DNA from: Manihot esculenta
Taxonomy: Eukaryota > Streptophyta > Magnoliopsida > Malpighiales > Euphorbiaceae
Reading direction: 5' to 3'
Length of the DNA stretch: 64,000 nucleotides
Assembly: GCF_001659605.2 (NCBI RefSeq)
Contig: NC_035170.2
Span: 13,806,502-13,870,501, forward strand
Part shown: positions 33,862 through 44,178 of the stretch, piece after piece
How positions within the stretch are numbered: the first letter of the stretch is position 1
How the letters are laid out: each line of letters opens with the position of its first letter
Translations under genes and position numbers: made by a program
The notes under the pieces: model-generated
What the model was told of the DNA's origin: nothing
Seen by the model: only the letters and a program-made list of their open reading frames with translations
Databases searched by the model: none

Positions 33862-35454
33862 ATGGTTCATACCTTTGAATCAAAACTCTGCAGCCTAAGG
33901 AAGAAGAAAGGGAATGCAATCCCAGCCAAGAATCGATCGCTATGTAAGCTTGATGCAACAAAAAAGAATCACGTGGGGTTGTTTGATTTTGGATCTGTTT
34001 CTTGGATTTGGGATAGAAAAAACGATGACAAGATCGAGAAGTTGTCTCTGGTGAAGGATTGCATAAGTGAATTACCAGATGATGTACTTGTTGCCATACT
34101 CTCTCGATTGAAGTTAAAAGAAGCAGCAAGAACCAGTGTTCTTTCCAAGAGATGGAGATACCTGTGGGCATTCTCTCAGGGAATTCTTGAATTTGATGTT
34201 TCCGATTTTAGGTCACTTGAGGTTTCAGTGAATAATTTCCTAAATTCCCATCGAGCTCCAACCCTAGATGAACTCAGGATTCGTTTCATAAGGCTTGGCG
34301 TCTATTGGTGGCATTTTGGAGGCCAATTCTATAGTTGGACAAATGTTGTCATCGGAAAAAGAGTGAAAAAGCTTGTGTTAGATTTCAGAAACTCCGGCTT
34401 CTATCCTTCAGAGTATGATCACTCGCTTGGATCTTCCAGCTTCAGCTCTCTCGTGTCTCTCCACATGACTCATAATAACGCATCTCCCCTGTTGATTCCC
34501 TATTTTTTATCTAATTCTCCGCTGCTTGAGGAATTATGTGTCACTGGAAGCTGTCATCTGGATCATCTCAGGATTTGTGGATCATCTCTGAAGCTAAAGC
34601 ACCTTGATTTAAGGTATGACAGAATCCAAATTCTTGAAATATCTGCACCAAATCTGGAATCATTCCAGTATCATGAATCATTCCACTCTCATGAATTATT
34701 CCTGTATCATGAATCATTCTGGAATCCTGAATATGAGGAAAGGACAAGCATTTTTTTCTATGATGTTCCTCGTCTTACGCATGTATCTTTTCGCGGACGT
34801 TACTGTAATAAACTTTTAGCAGAAAATCTGCTTGATCTTTCAAGTTTCGTTACTCAGCTAAAGTCCCTCGTATTGGTGATCTCGGGCAAACATAAGTTTA
34901 TGAGGAATTTCTCACAATTTCCTACAATGGAAAATCTCGAGTATTTGCAGCTCTCATTGTCTAAAGACACTGATGAAAGCTTTCTCATCTATTTCTGCTT
35001 GCTGGAGGCTTCTCCATCGTTGCGGAGATCATCATTGAAGTTGGGGTGGTCCAATTATGGCGATATAAAATTGGAGTTTACAAGGAGTCCAGAATTTACC
35101 AGGCGTCCAAAACATCAATGCCTCGAGGTGTTAGAAATAGTTGGATTTAGAGAGGATTACAATCATGACAAACTTGTAATCCACTTGGCTGAGTATGCTC
35201 CCTTTCTGGAAAAGATAATTATTGATCCCAACAGATATGGATGCGCAGACATTTCAATACACCAAGCTCAGAAGTTGCAATCAAGCCTACCCCCATCAGT
35301 GGAATTGGAGATACTTTGTTATGGACTCTTTCGTGGGGATCACATGCGAGAGGAAAGCTCAACAAGTCCAAGAGGAGTGAGTAACGACAACACTATTTTG
35401 GATCAGTCTCAAGTTTGCAGAAACACTTTGGATGGCTTTCAGTATTTTGGGTAG
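33862..35454 (+). CDS. F-box/LRR-repeat protein (FBD-type family)
   Basis: A single-exon frame of 530 codons from the first in-frame ATG (33862). The frame is open a little upstream without an ATG, and an acceptor-like AG at 33827-33828 makes a spliced 5' exon possible. The F-box is at about residues 67-110: ISELPDDVLVAILSRLKLKE followed by SVLSKRWRYLW, typical of the large plant F-box/LRR family. Leucine-rich stretches follow, including LVSLHMTHN, LEELCVTGS and LKHLDLRYD. The C-terminus (LEVLEIVGF and LEKIIIDP) fits the FBD/LRR end. Such proteins join SKP1 and cullin 1 in SCF ubiquitin ligases; the target is unknown. A small His-Glu-Ser repeat near residues 275-295 comes from a duplicated 15-base unit. 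Family length (about 400-550) fits, and no break is seen. Confidence 0.88.
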   Translation: MVHTFESKLCSLRKKKGNAIPAKNRSLCKLDATKKNHVGLFDFGSVSWIWDRKNDDKIEKLSLVKDCISELPDDVLVAILSRLKLKEAARTSVLSKRWRYLWAFSQGILEFDVSDFRSLEVSVNNFLNSHRAPTLDELRIRFIRLGVYWWHFGGQFYSWTNVVIGKRVKKLVLDFRNSGFYPSEYDHSLGSSSFSSLVSLHMTHNNASPLLIPYFLSNSPLLEELCVTGSCHLDHLRICGSSLKLKHLDLRYDRIQILEISAPNLESFQYHESFHSHELFLYHESFWNPEYEERTSIFFYDVPRLTHVSFRGRYCNKLLAENLLDLSSFVTQLKSLVLVISGKHKFMRNFSQFPTMENLEYLQLSLSKDTDESFLIYFCLLEASPSLRRSSLKLGWSNYGDIKLEFTRSPEFTRRPKHQCLEVLEIVGFREDYNHDKLVIHLAEYAPFLEKIIIDPNRYGCADISIHQAQKLQSSLPPSVELEILCYGLFRGDHMREESSTSPRGVSNDNTILDQSQVCRNTLDGFQYFG

Positions 35455-36554
35455 CTTTCAAATTCTGTTTTAGCTTTAACCTTCTTATCTGGATTATTTT
35501 TAATTTTCCATTAGACTGATTTTCTGCTTGTAAAACTAATTAATATAAATTGTTGAGATTGAATCAATAAAGGATAAGCAGAATTATTTCATTTTTAATT
35601 GAGATAGAACTCTCTCTTCCCTTAACGGCTTCAAAGGTTAGAGCCCCTCCATTGAGCAATGAGCTCATAGCAGCAACAATTAGGATCTATATCTAAGGGA
35701 CTTAACATACTTCAATCTACTTGATTCCACATTTGAATTAACAACCTACTTGTGGCCCTGGTATTTTCATCCTTATCATATTCAGTTTTCTTTTTTGCTG
35801 TTCCTTATTTACTGTTCTTGTCAAAATAACTGATGAAAGTGGAACCAAAACGATAAGCAGATCATTAGACCAACGAGCATAATCTTTCTGAGTCCAAAAT
35901 TTTTCCACCCGGAATTCTGTTAAATCAACAAACCAATCAGTCCCTAACTGCTTTCAACAGAATCAGAATTAAAAGGGAAAAAAAATTGTAGGTTTTGATC
36001 AACCCTTTGGAACAGGCGAATGACATCTTTCGTTCTCTCTCTTGTGGCTTCAACCCCAGAGCATACCTGGACATGCTATGATATCATCTTTTTGTAACCA
36101 GATCTTATAGCATGTAAGATTCTGTAGGTCCAAATCTCACCTATAACCATTTGTTTACACGAGAAGAATTGTTTCTCGTCTTTGCTGCTCATATCGAGTT
36201 TATGTCTCCCTTTTTAAGAGCTTAATTCAATCCACAAAGATTATGGCATAAAGCACTCTTGCATATCAATAGAGCAGAGCGATCGATTTTTTCTATATTC
36301 ATAATAATTAATTATGAATAACTAAAAATAAGAAAAATAAAAAGTTAATAGCCAAAATTTCATTAATTTTCTAAATTCCTGTACAATTATGTGAGTCCGC
36401 TTAAGAATAAGAAGGCTTCTGACATCCCTTTCCCTTCTATAATTCAGTATAAAAGTTATGATCCTCACTTGTGGTCAATGGACAAAATTTTCTCAAAGAG
36501 ACCATTCAATTGATTTGAGTCTATGAAACAACTCTGACACAATTCAGTGTAACA
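35455..36554. other. Convergent spacer between F-box and PPR genes
   Basis: It should hold the 3' UTRs of both genes. There are AATAAA-like signals, for example AATCAATAAAGG near 35562 for the F-box gene. No further gene is seen. Confidence 0.5.
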
Positions 36555-38510
36555 TTATAACTCCAGCTTTGGAGTTTCCTGAGAACTTGCAATCTTCATA
36601 TCCATTACCAATCCATGTAACATGTGATGTATGCTCTCGATTTGAGGATGCAATGGAGAACCCACTAGAAATTCATGGACAACTCCATTAATGCTGATCC
36701 AACTACATCCAGGCTGTTTCCTGACTCCTTTTTCCTTCATAAACCACCTCAGTGCTGATACATCATTCCATCGATGATCAGCGGCAAATACATTAGCCAA
36801 TATCACATAGCCTGCAGAATTAGCTGGGTCTACTTCAAGAAACCTCTTGTAAACAAGTTTAGCCAAATCTACTTTCGAGTGGAGCAGGCAACCCCCAAGC
36901 AATGCTCCCCATACAAAATTGTTAGGCTTAAAAGGCATTAAGGTAGCAACCTTGATTGCTTCTTCCAAATGGCCATTTCGTGCAAGAAGATCAATATAGC
37001 AAGCATAATGTTCCAATTTAGGGAGGACGAAAAAGCTTGAGCTCATTTCTTGGAAAATCTTTCGTCCTTCATCTGATAATCCTGAGTGGCTGCAAGCCCA
37101 TAGAAGGCCTAGGAATGTTCCAGCATTGGGATGTAGACCAAATTCTTTCATAGTATAGAAAAGTTTAACCGCCTCTATCCCTTCACCATTTATTGCAAGA
37201 CCCATTATCATGGCATTGAATGAGACAACATCTTTGGAAACCATCTGGTTGAAAACCTCCTTTGCCTTGTCCAAACTCCCACATTTAGAGTACATGTCTA
37301 TCAATGCAGTCGATAGGAATGTGTTGAATTCGAGAACACCTTTGTGTCCTTTGGATTTCAAGTATTCATGAACCCACTTTCCAAGCTCTAGATCACCAGT
37401 TTGAGCACAAGCAGAAAGCACGCTAACCATGGTAACATGGTTGGGTCTACATGTAGGATTCTCCACCATTAACCGAAAAAGACCTAAAGCCTCCAAAGGA
37501 AAACCATTTTGAACGTATGCATTTATCATAGAATTCCAAGGAAGCACACTTCTTATTCCATTACAAGAAACATTATCAAATCTTTCCCTACTCTTTTGAA
37601 TCTTTCCCCATTTCCCATACAAATAGACAAGAACGTTATTGACTGAATCACAGCTAGAAGTCTTAGATTCAGTGTTGTTTGTGAATTCAGATAAAACAGT
37701 TACCCATTTCTCAATCTCGTGGAATTCAAGGTTTGAACATGCTGATAAAACACTGACCATTGTATCATTCTCTGGTCTCAAATTCTCCTTAACAATCATA
37801 TCACAGAAGAGCCTCAAAACTTCCTCAGATTGACCAGACTGAGCAAAACCAGCAATCAAAGAAGTCCAACAACAAACTACACCTTTGTCAGGCATTTCAT
37901 CAAACAACAAACGGGCAGATGCCAAATCTTCAAAGCACTTAGAATAAACAGCCACAAGACCATTACAAACAAAAGGATCAGTAACAAGACCAACTTTTAA
38001 GATGTGGGTATGGATTTGTTTCACATAAAGCACATTTCTGGAACCAAAACACGCCTTCAAGATAAATGAAAAGGTCAAGTCATTAGGGGAAAGGGACTGC
38101 CGCTTTAATCTGCGGAAGAGAAAGAAAGATTCTCGGAAAGGACCCTCATGAGCGAAGACTCTGATAATAGCATTAAATGGAAACAAATTGGGTCTCTGCA
38201 ATTGATAAAAAACGCGAAGAGAAAGATGAGATGGGTAATGGCCAATAAGACGAGTTGCTATCAAGTCGTCTTGGTGTGCATGGAGACGGAAGACTCTGGC
38301 ATGGATTTGGAGGAGATGGGTACGTGGGATGCGGCCTTGCAAGAGATTAGAGAGACCAGCGAAGCTCGGAGGACCTGCTTTGCAACAGAGAGAATGGACA
38401 AAGTTGAAATGGCGGGTTTCCAATTTCAATTTGAAGTGGTGCGGAAGTTTAAGCTGTTGAAAGATTGTATAAAAGTATGGTTTTTGAGTTGTGAAAGTGT
38501 AAAATCTCAT
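36555..38510 (-). CDS. Pentatricopeptide repeat protein, PLS class, E/E+ subgroup
   Basis: An intron-less 651-codon frame. The N-terminus is basic and lacks acidic residues, as in an organelle-targeting peptide. From about residue 75 there are repeated PPR units of P, L and S types: for example NLFPFNAIIRVFAHEGPFRE, DPFVCNGLVAVYSKC, CCWTSLIAGFAQSGQSEEVL, LPWNSMINAYVQNGFPLEAL, TALIDMYSKCGSLDKAKEVF and VSFNAMIMGLAINGEGIEAV. The end has the E motif (NNFVWGALLGGCLLH, then AGYVILANVFA) and an E+ like stretch with GCSWISI and VHEFLVGSPLHPQ. No DYW deaminase domain follows. Such proteins bind one organellar transcript and recruit an editing enzyme for C-to-U editing in mitochondria or plastids; which transcript cannot be told here. 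Confidence 0.93.
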   Translation of the reverse strand: MRFYTFTTQKPYFYTIFQQLKLPHHFKLKLETRHFNFVHSLCCKAGPPSFAGLSNLLQGRIPRTHLLQIHARVFRLHAHQDDLIATRLIGHYPSHLSLRVFYQLQRPNLFPFNAIIRVFAHEGPFRESFFLFRRLKRQSLSPNDLTFSFILKACFGSRNVLYVKQIHTHILKVGLVTDPFVCNGLVAVYSKCFEDLASARLLFDEMPDKGVVCCWTSLIAGFAQSGQSEEVLRLFCDMIVKENLRPENDTMVSVLSACSNLEFHEIEKWVTVLSEFTNNTESKTSSCDSVNNVLVYLYGKWGKIQKSRERFDNVSCNGIRSVLPWNSMINAYVQNGFPLEALGLFRLMVENPTCRPNHVTMVSVLSACAQTGDLELGKWVHEYLKSKGHKGVLEFNTFLSTALIDMYSKCGSLDKAKEVFNQMVSKDVVSFNAMIMGLAINGEGIEAVKLFYTMKEFGLHPNAGTFLGLLWACSHSGLSDEGRKIFQEMSSSFFVLPKLEHYACYIDLLARNGHLEEAIKVATLMPFKPNNFVWGALLGGCLLHSKVDLAKLVYKRFLEVDPANSAGYVILANVFAADHRWNDVSALRWFMKEKGVRKQPGCSWISINGVVHEFLVGSPLHPQIESIHHMLHGLVMDMKIASSQETPKLEL

Positions 38511-39540
38511 ATCAAAACTATGAAATTATTCATGAAAATTGACCTCTCATAGCGTCTTGGGCAGATTCCCGACTGGCAGCAAGTGAAGTAGATTCTGCCC
38601 AAATGATCCCGTCTTGACCTCTCAACCGTTTTCATAAATACAGCTCCTTCTGGCAGCATATGAAGCAGATTTCCGACTGGCTTCACCTCAAATACAAACG
38701 GCAGCAGGAGAGGCCGAGAGGGGATTATTCTTTTATTTATTATTATTATTATTATTTTATTTTACATTCCTTCAATCCAATGTTGTTTCTCATAGTGAAG
38801 TATATGTGTAAATTTAATCTATTATGACATCCTTTATAATAAATTATTTAAAAATTAAATAAATTTAAATAAATTATTACATAATTTATATATAAATTTT
38901 ATTCTTTAATATTAATTTTTAAATTAAAAAGCTATTTTTATACTAAACATGAAAATTGAATAAAAAAATTGAATTGAATTTTTATAAATTTTTTAATTTT
39001 AAATATGGAGTATGTGATTATTGATAATGAGTTAATAGAATCATTCTTGTACAAGGATTTTCTTTTCTGCATTTTTTCACGACTGTGATAATTATAAATT
39101 ATTAGTATGTTTATTCAGCATTGTCATAATATAACATGATATTGTTAATGTAGACTTTTGTTCGGGATAATTCAGTTAAAAAATTTAAAGTTTTTAAAAT
39201 GTGTTAAAATTATTTTTATTTAGTTGACATATTTTTTAAATTTCTCACGAAGTTATGAATTTTTTTTAGTAGAAAGGGATAATTTAATTAAGTTATTTTT
39301 TAAAAAATAATACATTTGAATCAAACATTATCGTTGTTTTTTGCGTTTGGCTACTCAGCATTTATTTTAAACATAGCATTTATTTTGAACATATATTAAA
39401 GTGTCATTCACAATTCTTCCACATTAAAACAATGTCCTTTCAATATTAATGATCATACTAAATATGAATCGAACTGTTTCACAATATTCTAAATAGCTTA
39501 TGAATCGAACTGTTTTACAGTATTCTATTCTAAATACCTT
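38511..39540. other. 5' flank of the PPR gene
   Basis: AT-rich. A phrase like GCAGATT-CCGACTGGC appears twice (about 38561 and 38667), and a TTA microsatellite lies at about 38735-38757. A 28-base phrase around ATGAATCGAACTG is duplicated at about 39463 and 39501. No gene seen. Confidence 0.5.
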
Positions 39541-39686
39541 ATGTACCACTTTGATGGACAAACAATCCAACCATTGAAACATGCTACAACTCAGAGGCGG
39601 TGAAAAGCCAAACATCGAGGTGCCATCTCCTATCGATGGAAGAGTCTATTATCCCTACGAGACTTGATTAAGTGAACTCTTTCCAC
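39541..39686 (-). rRNA. Decayed organellar (plastid or mitochondrial) 23S/26S rRNA fragment
   Basis: The plus strand matches, by recall, the reverse complement of the 3' part of bacterial-type large-subunit rRNA. Recognisable islands in correct order: ATGTACC-CTTT-ATGG, AACAATCCAACC, then ACATCGAGGTGCCA (39612-39625), CC-ATCGATG, TTATCCCTA and TTCCAC. Spacing and many bases have drifted, so it is a non-functional nuclear insertion of organellar DNA (NUPT or NUMT). Whether the source was plastid or mitochondrion cannot be decided by eye. I see no neighbouring organellar sequence that I can recognise. Confidence 0.65.
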
Positions 39687-41313
39687 ATATATATACACAC
39701 ACTGGTAGAGAGGTGGAGATCTTCACGAGCAATCTGAGAGGAAGCCAAATGTAGATATAAAGACACGACATGTCGTCTCTTCCTCGGGTTGAGATAGCCA
39801 AACATTAAAGTTCTTCATACAGCAATGCCAGTTTGTGATGAAGTTACTTAGCTACTGAGCAAACAAGAACTACGGCCAGAATTGAACATGATGAGCTACT
39901 GTTTAGACAAGGAGAATAAGTTATTGTTTCCCGCGACAGTGAATGAGATGGTGCGTATCAGACAAATGCATACAGTGCTTGATTAAACTAATCAAGCAAT
40001 ACGGAGCGTTTTGTAAACCAAAGCAGCACTTTCATTCTCAAAGACTAATAATCAAAGCTTGTTGTTGACATGAGAATTTCGTGATGCTAAGTTAAGTTAG
40101 TTACTGTTACAGGAAATGTTATCTTAGCTGGCAAATTGAATATTTATAGAATTTTGATGATGTAACATTCAATAAATAATTATGAAAATAAATTCCAATT
40201 AAATAAAAATTAAAAAAATAAAATAAAAAGAGAAAAGAAGTGAACTATCCTTGCTAATCTATTCCATTTTTCCTTTGTCTTTGTTTCCTCTAAAGTTGCA
40301 ACTTCACAGTTGTGTAAAAGACAAACTAGAATAGAGAGTCGTTATCAAGAATTGGCAACTCACGTCCTTCCTCATTTATTCTTCACTTTCTTCCATTAGC
40401 AAGATAAAATTAAATGACTTTTTATCACTAAATTAACCTCATTTTCTTACTAATCATGCTAGCCATTAATATAATCATTATTCTAAGCTTGCTTTTTGAA
40501 CTGCAATCTCATTGGATTAAAGCCTATAAGGGCAAAGAAATATAAAAGGACCAAAGGCTGAGAATACACACAAAAGCCCTATAACCAAAAACCCTAACCC
40601 ATCACATTCAGTGAACCCTAGCCAACTAGGAGCTTCTTTACCGCCTTAGATCACCTTTGCCATCAACACCAAATGTCTTGGACAAATAAAGAAGTTCAGA
40701 GGCATCGTCTATGGCTGCTACCCCAAATGCCAATCCATAAACGGAAAACTTCAATAAGCAAAGATAACAAAAGCTCTTCATAAACCAAAGCACTCTTCGT
40801 TAGGCAGTAAAAGGAAGAAAGGAATTTATCATACTGTGTCAAATTCACATCCAAAAAAATTATAACTAATAGTCTTGCTCCAATTTGAAAAATTAAATTT
40901 TAATTAAAAAATTCTTTAATTAAATAAAAAATCAAAATGAATTTCATTTTCTGTTCAAAGAGACATACTATAATAATAGACCGCTTTATAAAATTTTTTA
41001 TTTGAATGAGAATTAAGCAAATGTAAAGTTAAAAATATTAATAAATAAATAAAAAAAGCAACAAGATTATAGTAGTCACATGTTACCACCAAACTTCCTT
41101 TTACTGCAATACGAAGTCAGCCATGAACATGTAATTGCATCATTGATCCCAAATCATAGGCTTCCTACTAAGTACACTATATTTACAAAAAGAAAAAAAC
41201 CAAAAACTACAAAGGAATGAAAAAATCTTTATTATAAGAGATATAACAGAAAAGAATTGACTATAACGAATTAAAAAATGGTATGATATACTGTTACTCT
41301 AATAATTACGAGT
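39687..41313. other. Intergenic DNA with one promoter-like stretch
   Basis: It contains AT-rich segments and the promoter-like patch listed separately. No supported gene. Confidence 0.5.
40541..40783 (+). promoter_or_regulatory. Promoter-like patch with TATA box, telo-box and a 36-codon ORF
   Basis: TATAAAAGG (40541-40549) is followed about 40 bases on by AACCAAAAACCCTAACCC, a telo-box-like element common in promoters and leaders of plant translation genes. A short frame starts at ATG 40673 (MSWTNKEVQRHR) and stops at 40781-40783. I do not recognise the peptide. It may be the orphaned 5' end of a lost gene, or chance. Confidence 0.3.
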
Positions 41314-41789
41314 GAGCGTTCAGTCAATTCGATTCAAAACTAAATAAATCGAAAATTGAAATTTTAATATTTATGAAAATTAAACCAAAATTGATTTCAA
41401 TCAGAAATTGAATCAAATCGAATTAATTTAATTCAGTTTGATTCGATTCGATTTAATCGATTTGAATTTTTAATTAATTTTTTTTATTTTTTATATTTTA
41501 TTTTTAATATTTTAAAATTTAATTGAAATATTTTAACATTAATATGATCTAATTTCTCTATATTATTGATAATAATATATTATTATTGCCTCAATTCAAT
41601 AATATATTATTATCGCTAATTGGTTCAGTTCAATTTTTTTAATTTTTTTCTGATCAAAATCGAAACAAACTGAAATAACTACAATATTTAAAGTTAAAAA
41701 CTAAACCGAACTAAAATAAATAAAAAATCGAACTGAATTTTTAAATTAACTCAATTTGATCAATTTTTTCAATTTTAAACCGAATACTC
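41314..41789. mobile_element. MITE-like foldback repeat
   Basis: The left part, GAGCGTTCAGTCAATTCG then ATTCAAAAC, is echoed as an imperfect reverse complement at the right end (AATTTTAAACCGAATACTC). The inside is rich in TCGAATT/AATTCGA phrases that pair with one another. No coding content. The family and target duplication are not resolved. Confidence 0.5.
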
Positions 41790-41935
41790 TTCGCCACAAC
41801 CAATATCATATCCTTTAAATCATTCCAAGGGATTTTTGATAATTTTTATAACCATAAAACCAGGTTTCACAAATCTTTATAAAGAGTAGCCATCCACCAT
41901 AGATATATTCTCCAAAATTACTACGATAAGGTAAA

Positions 41936-41978
41936 TAAATAAATAAATAAATATATATATATATATATATATATATTC
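41936..41978 (+). repeat. (TAAA)n(TA)n microsatellite
   Basis: Repeats of AAAT/TAAA pass into an uninterrupted TA run, about 265 bases left of the copia element. Confidence 0.85.
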
Positions 41979-42240
41979 ATGTAATATCCAATATTAATTA
42001 ATTTAATATTTATATTTAAATTATAATATATTTAACGCTTAAATTTATAAAAATGATGATAATTAAATATAAATTCAATTTATATAAAAAAAAAGTCATA
42101 ATAGTTTCATTTATTACTTATTATACTCTAAATTTTATTGATTACACTCTAAATTTGATATGGAATCTGAAATTAACTCGTGATCAATAATTTCATTACA
42201 CGACTTGAACAAAATTAAAATATATTTCAAATATTGATCT

Positions 42241-43666
42241 TGTTGTCCCTTGAGGCAACCCAAGAGGGGGTGAATTGGGTTTATAAAAAATTTAATGACA
42301 AAGACAAGAAATTAGAAGAGAATGGGGAAGAGAAAAATCAACACAAAGATTTATAGAGGTTCAGCTATCCAAGCCTACGTCCTCTCCTCAAGGTCCACTT
42401 GAGAGTTCAACTCCACTATCAAATCTTCTTTGGGTGAAGATCAAAACCCTTACAATCTTAGAGCAAGCCTTTGCTCTTTACAAATCTCTTTTTTTTCACT
42501 CAAGAGCAATTCTTTGCTCAATGCCACACTCACAACAACAGAATCTCTCAATCAACCTTTACTCACTCAGAAAAGCCAACCAATTACAACTCAAAACAAG
42601 CTTTCAAGAAATCAATGCTTTGGCTCAAGGTTTTGAGAGAGAGAGAATGAAAAATGCTGTAATCTCAATAAATATTTGCTTAGATGGTTGTTGTTACCTC
42701 ACAACAACAAAAACAAGTTGCATTTATAGTTCTATCATAAATATGACCGTTGGGGTGCATTAAATGCTAATAAAGCCGTTTATGTTCAGAAATAACCGTT
42801 ATACCGTACCCAGAAAAACTCAGGTTCGGCGGCCGAACCATTTGAGGTGAAGAAACTATTCCTTTAAAAAAGAACTTTCGGCGGCCTAAAGTCAGAGTTC
42901 GGCGGCCGAACTTGGGTGACTTTCGTCTCTGTTCCTCTCTTTCGGAAGCCGAACTTTTGGCTTCGGAGGCAGATTTAGAACAAACTTTCGGCGGCCGAAG
43001 GTTAAAAGTTCGGCGGCCGAAAGTGCGGGACTTTCGTCTCTGTCCCTCACTTTCGGAAGCCGAAGGTTGCACTTCAGGGGGCTGGTTGAAAATCCACTTT
43101 CGGCGGCCGAAAGTCAATGTTCGGCGGCCGAACCTATGGGACTTTCGTTTCTGTCCCTCACTTTCGGAAGCCGAAGGTTGTGTTTAGGGGGCACAAAAAT
43201 TCTTCTTTAAATCTTTGAAAAATCATAACTTAGGCTATAAAAATCCATTTTTCAATCCGTTTGAATATTTGTAACCTATATTTTTAGATCTTTCATTTTG
43301 ATGAAAAATATTTTCAAAATCACTTCTTTTGGAAAATTTCATTTTGGTCCCTGAAAGTCAAGTACTTCAAAAAAGTGGCCATATCTAAAAGAACTTTTAG
43401 AAATGAAAGAACCCTTGAGCCATCACAATTAATTACTTGAAATTCACAATGAATAAAATGACAAGCATAATAAATAAAAATACTTTATGATCCCTTTCTC
43501 GTAGTATGCTTCCAAAATTGGCACTTTTCACTTTTGTGATTGAAGTAATATCATTTGTTTCAATAAGGGACCTGCAAGCTCAATACAAACACTCTTGGAA
43601 ATAATTAGTAGCACACCAATTGTTTATTAATCATCAAAACAAGGATTAGGACATTTAGGTCCAACA
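42241..43666 (-). repeat. S1 3' LTR (1426 bp)
   Basis: Plus-strand ends TGTTGTCCC and GGTCCAACA. The 13-mer block 42818-43180 lies upstream of a TATA box (TATAAAT on the minus strand, 42722-42728). Confidence 0.94.
42818..43180 (-). promoter_or_regulatory. 13-mer array in S1 3' LTR
   Basis: Alternating TTCGGCGGCCGAA-type units and TTTCGGAAGCCGAA variants, joined by GACTTTCGTCTCTGTC phrases. The same block stands at 52420-52797 in the other LTR, with one extra unit. Its upstream-of-TATA position parallels the gypsy LTRs of this window. Confidence 0.75.
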
Positions 43667-44037
43667 ATCTCCCCCTTTTTGATGATGACAAACAATTGGT
43701 AAACATTAGGATAATAATCATAAGTGTAGTGTGTGCATTTAAAAAAAATTCTCCCCCTTAATGTGCTCCCCCTGTTAAAAATACTTTATGCCATATTTAA
43801 AAAGTGAGAAGGCACATAAGGGAGGTTTTGACTCAATGCAATGCTATGAGATGTAATGGATCCTATATGAATGAATGAGTCCCAACAAAAATGCATCTCA
43901 AATGAATACACACAATATCCACAAACCAAGAGAGAAAAATATTTAATCCAGACGAGTCAAATAAAAATAGCCAATATCCATAAAAATTATCAAATGTATA
44001 CATAAGTAATACCATCTCTCCCCCTTTTGACATCATC
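43667..44037 (-). promoter_or_regulatory. S1 multiple polypurine tracts
   Basis: The tract next to the LTR (43667-43680; AAAAAGGGGGAGAT on the minus strand) is followed inward by purine-rich copies at about 43751-43760, 43765-43776 and 44016-44025. The outer and innermost ones share the neighbouring phrase about GATGATG. The LTR-adjacent tract must prime plus-strand DNA; the others may be extra primers. Confidence 0.75.
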
Positions 44038-44178
44038 AAAAAAATATCACAATAACAAAAGGGGAAAACAAAAGTAACCAAATAAACAAACAGATCACTG
44101 AGGAGGCTGAGGAGGTGGCACTCCAGATGACTGCTGAAGAAGGTGCAAGATCTGGCTCTGCTGCTCGATCAGGGTCTG

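Noticed and set aside
38148..38552. 134-codon open frame on the plus strand
   Set aside because: It lies wholly opposite the N-terminal part of the PPR gene, whose frame has clear repeat motifs.
42818..43180. Regularly spaced repeats that look like a CRISPR array
   Set aside because: The sequence is a plant nuclear LTR, spacers are not unique (they repeat as phrases), unit spacing varies and no cas genes exist.
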